Shown here: one piece after another, positions 62,897 through 64,000 of the stretch
Layout: each line of letters starts with the position of its first letter
Numbering within the stretch: position 1 is the stretch's first letter
Position numbers and translations under genes: made by a program
The notes under the pieces: model-generated
Database searches by the model: none
Seen by the model: the letters and a program-made list of their open reading frames with translations, nothing else
Told to the model about the DNA's origin: nothing
From: Dendrobium chrysotoxum
Taxonomy: Eukaryota > Streptophyta > Magnoliopsida > Asparagales > Orchidaceae
Assembly: GCA_019925795.1 (NCBI GenBank)
Contig: CM034314.1
Coordinates: 28,513,774 to 28,577,773, forward strand
DNA length: 64,000 nt
Reading direction: 5' to 3'

Positions 62897-62903
62897 TGAT
62901 GAC

Positions 62904-63476
62904 TTCAATCATCATAATTGTTTCCTAAACTAGCTCAAGCAAGAAAGGAAAGATTGGGATTTATTTAAAATTCAAATTTGAATTTCAAATACTTTCCATA
63001 TTTGCAAATTCTAAATAAGGAAAGTGTTTAATTATAAGTCCAATTTAAAATTAAATTAGATTGGATTTATTATTCTCCTTCCTAATTTACAATGACTTGT
63101 TTGGAAGCTTTTAAAACCCTCCCCAATCCCCTCCTTACTCTCCTCATGCCGCCGGCCCCCATTATTGGGCTCCCCATGATTTTTCCTATTGAAGCCCTAA
63201 GCCTTATTTGAATTTGAATTCAATTTTCAAATTCAATTCCCTCCCAAACTATTCAAATCTGAAATTAATTTCAGATTTATTGATAATCACTACTCCCAAC
63301 CCTAAACCTAGATCACACATAACCCTAGCCTTTTCCCCTCTCCCTCAGTGGCCGCCACTTTGAAATCCTAACCTTTTCCCCTCTCCCTCAGTTGCTTCAC
63401 TTTGAAATCCTAACCTTTCATGAGTTTTAAAACAAAGAAGAGAAGACAAGCTCTCTCCTCCTTCTCCCATTGATGC
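62904..63476. other. No gene recognised; repeat-like 5' flank of right-edge ORF
   Basis: AT-rich to 63,070, then pyrimidine-rich. Includes the 43-bp doublet at 63,324-63,408. Short AAATTTGAATTTCAAA-type palindromes occur near 62,970 and 63,215. Confidence 0.4.
63324..63408 (+). repeat. 42-43-bp tandem repeat, two copies
   Basis: CCTAGCCTTTTCCCCTCTCC at 63,324 and CCTAACCTTTTCCCCTCTCC at 63,367, each running to ACTTTGAAAT, followed by a partial third CCTAACCTTT at 63,409. Confidence 0.93.
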
Positions 63477-63863
63477 ATGGCCGACCCTGAGGTCGACCAC
63501 GGATTCGCCTACAACAATCAAGGAGAAATCGATATCTTGCTATCTCCTTTCTTCGATCCCGACTTTAGCATTGACTTACACCGTCGAGGAATACGTCGAC
63601 CGCATCCTCGACACCTTGGCAGAAGTCATCGACGAACAACAACCATCTGGTTCGTGGCAAATCATTGGCTGTCCACCGCCTTCTCCAACTCCGACTACTT
63701 CTCCGACGAACAAGATCCTACGCGTCACTTGTCTTGTGGTGGCATCTCTAGGGTTGCTTCTACCCTTTCTCCGCTAAACCCCAACTGTCAGAGCAAGAGT
63801 GAAGGAACTCAAGGTGAAAACCTCCCGTTGTTACGTTGTGGATTATTGTTTCATTGTCATTAG
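63477..63863 (+). CDS. Unidentified open frame, possibly broken coding sequence
   Basis: The first in-frame ATG at 63,477 opens a 128-codon frame beginning MADPEVDHGFAYNNQGEID, with GC-rich codons unlike its surroundings. From ~63,571 a different frame looks more protein-like (YTVEEYVDRILDTLAEVIDE, to 63,777), so the two may be one gene with a frameshift near 63,565, or the first exon of an unrecognised gene. I recognise no domain in either. It could also be the leader of a retroelement, as repeats precede it. Function not assigned. Confidence 0.3.
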   Translation: MADPEVDHGFAYNNQGEIDILLSPFFDPDFSIDLHRRGIRRPHPRHLGRSHRRTTTIWFVANHWLSTAFSNSDYFSDEQDPTRHLSCGGISRVASTLSPLNPNCQSKSEGTQGENLPLLRCGLLFHCH

Positions 63864-64000
63864 TTTACTTTCTTATTTTTGTTGTTGCTTGCAAGTGCCA
63901 CGTTAATCTCCTTTGTAATTGATTGCTATTACTTAATTTCCTAACGACAATTTCTAAGATTCCAACTTGGTGAAACATAAGTTTAAATTAGCAAATCTAA
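63864..64000. other. No feature seen to window edge
   Basis: Short non-coding stretch without repeats. Confidence 0.5.

Noticed and set aside
1..64000. CRISPR arrays, rRNA or tRNA genes, organelle DNA insertions
   Set aside because: Looked for evenly spaced short repeats, tRNA T-arm wording and organelle coding; none were seen. All tandem arrays here have adjoining units without spacers.

Overview
The window is nuclear DNA of a flowering plant. It is AT-rich, dense in Ty3/gypsy and Copia LTR-retrotransposon remains and MITEs, and holds one recognisable spliced host gene, a ubiquitin-specific protease with GT-AG introns. I cannot name the species. No rRNA, tRNA or CRISPR array was seen. All protein calls come from reading translations by eye; no database was searched.

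Left part (1-29,140). A decayed Tekay/Del-like gypsy element lies on the minus strand (1-4,576), with two LTRs and a gag-pol that has lost most of RT, RNase H and integrase. It is followed by three tandem ~428-bp units of dead coding sequence. A second, Tat-like gypsy element, also minus strand, runs from ~25,120 (gag) through protease and RT (22,400-24,010) to integrase (9,436-12,780). It has been split twice: by a ~9.5-kb non-coding element (here D, ~12,835-22,330), and inside the integrase by a 1,872-bp Copia-type solo LTR (10,540-12,411) with near-matching 5-bp flanks. A further repeat seems to split its gag at ~25,150-26,400.

Middle part (29,146-45,704). One very large non-coding LTR element (here E, ~16.5 kb) has LTRs of up to 6 kb, flanked by TATAA on both sides. 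Its 5' LTR carries an internal deletion and a 3.24-kb tandem duplication that also copies some internal sequence. Its internal region has no gag-pol but several tandem arrays (~240, ~280 and 54 bp). Element D is a diverged relative of E in the opposite orientation. In both, the LTR has an ultra-AT-rich block followed by a GC-rich block with a CCAAT/ATTGG palindrome; in E a TATA box follows.

Right part (45,705-64,000). There is a gene-poor stretch, then four copies of one small TTA/TAA-flanked MITE family (48,658-50,641). The host gene follows on the minus strand: a UBP23-like deubiquitinase, nine exons over 51,567-58,661. It has the QQD, zinc-ribbon and catalytic His regions and a basic C-terminal tail, but the exon with the catalytic Cys box is not in the window. 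Beyond it are TE-rich DNA, a head-to-tail pair of ~572-bp LTR-like units (61,752-62,896), and a GC-richer open stretch near the right edge that I cannot identify.
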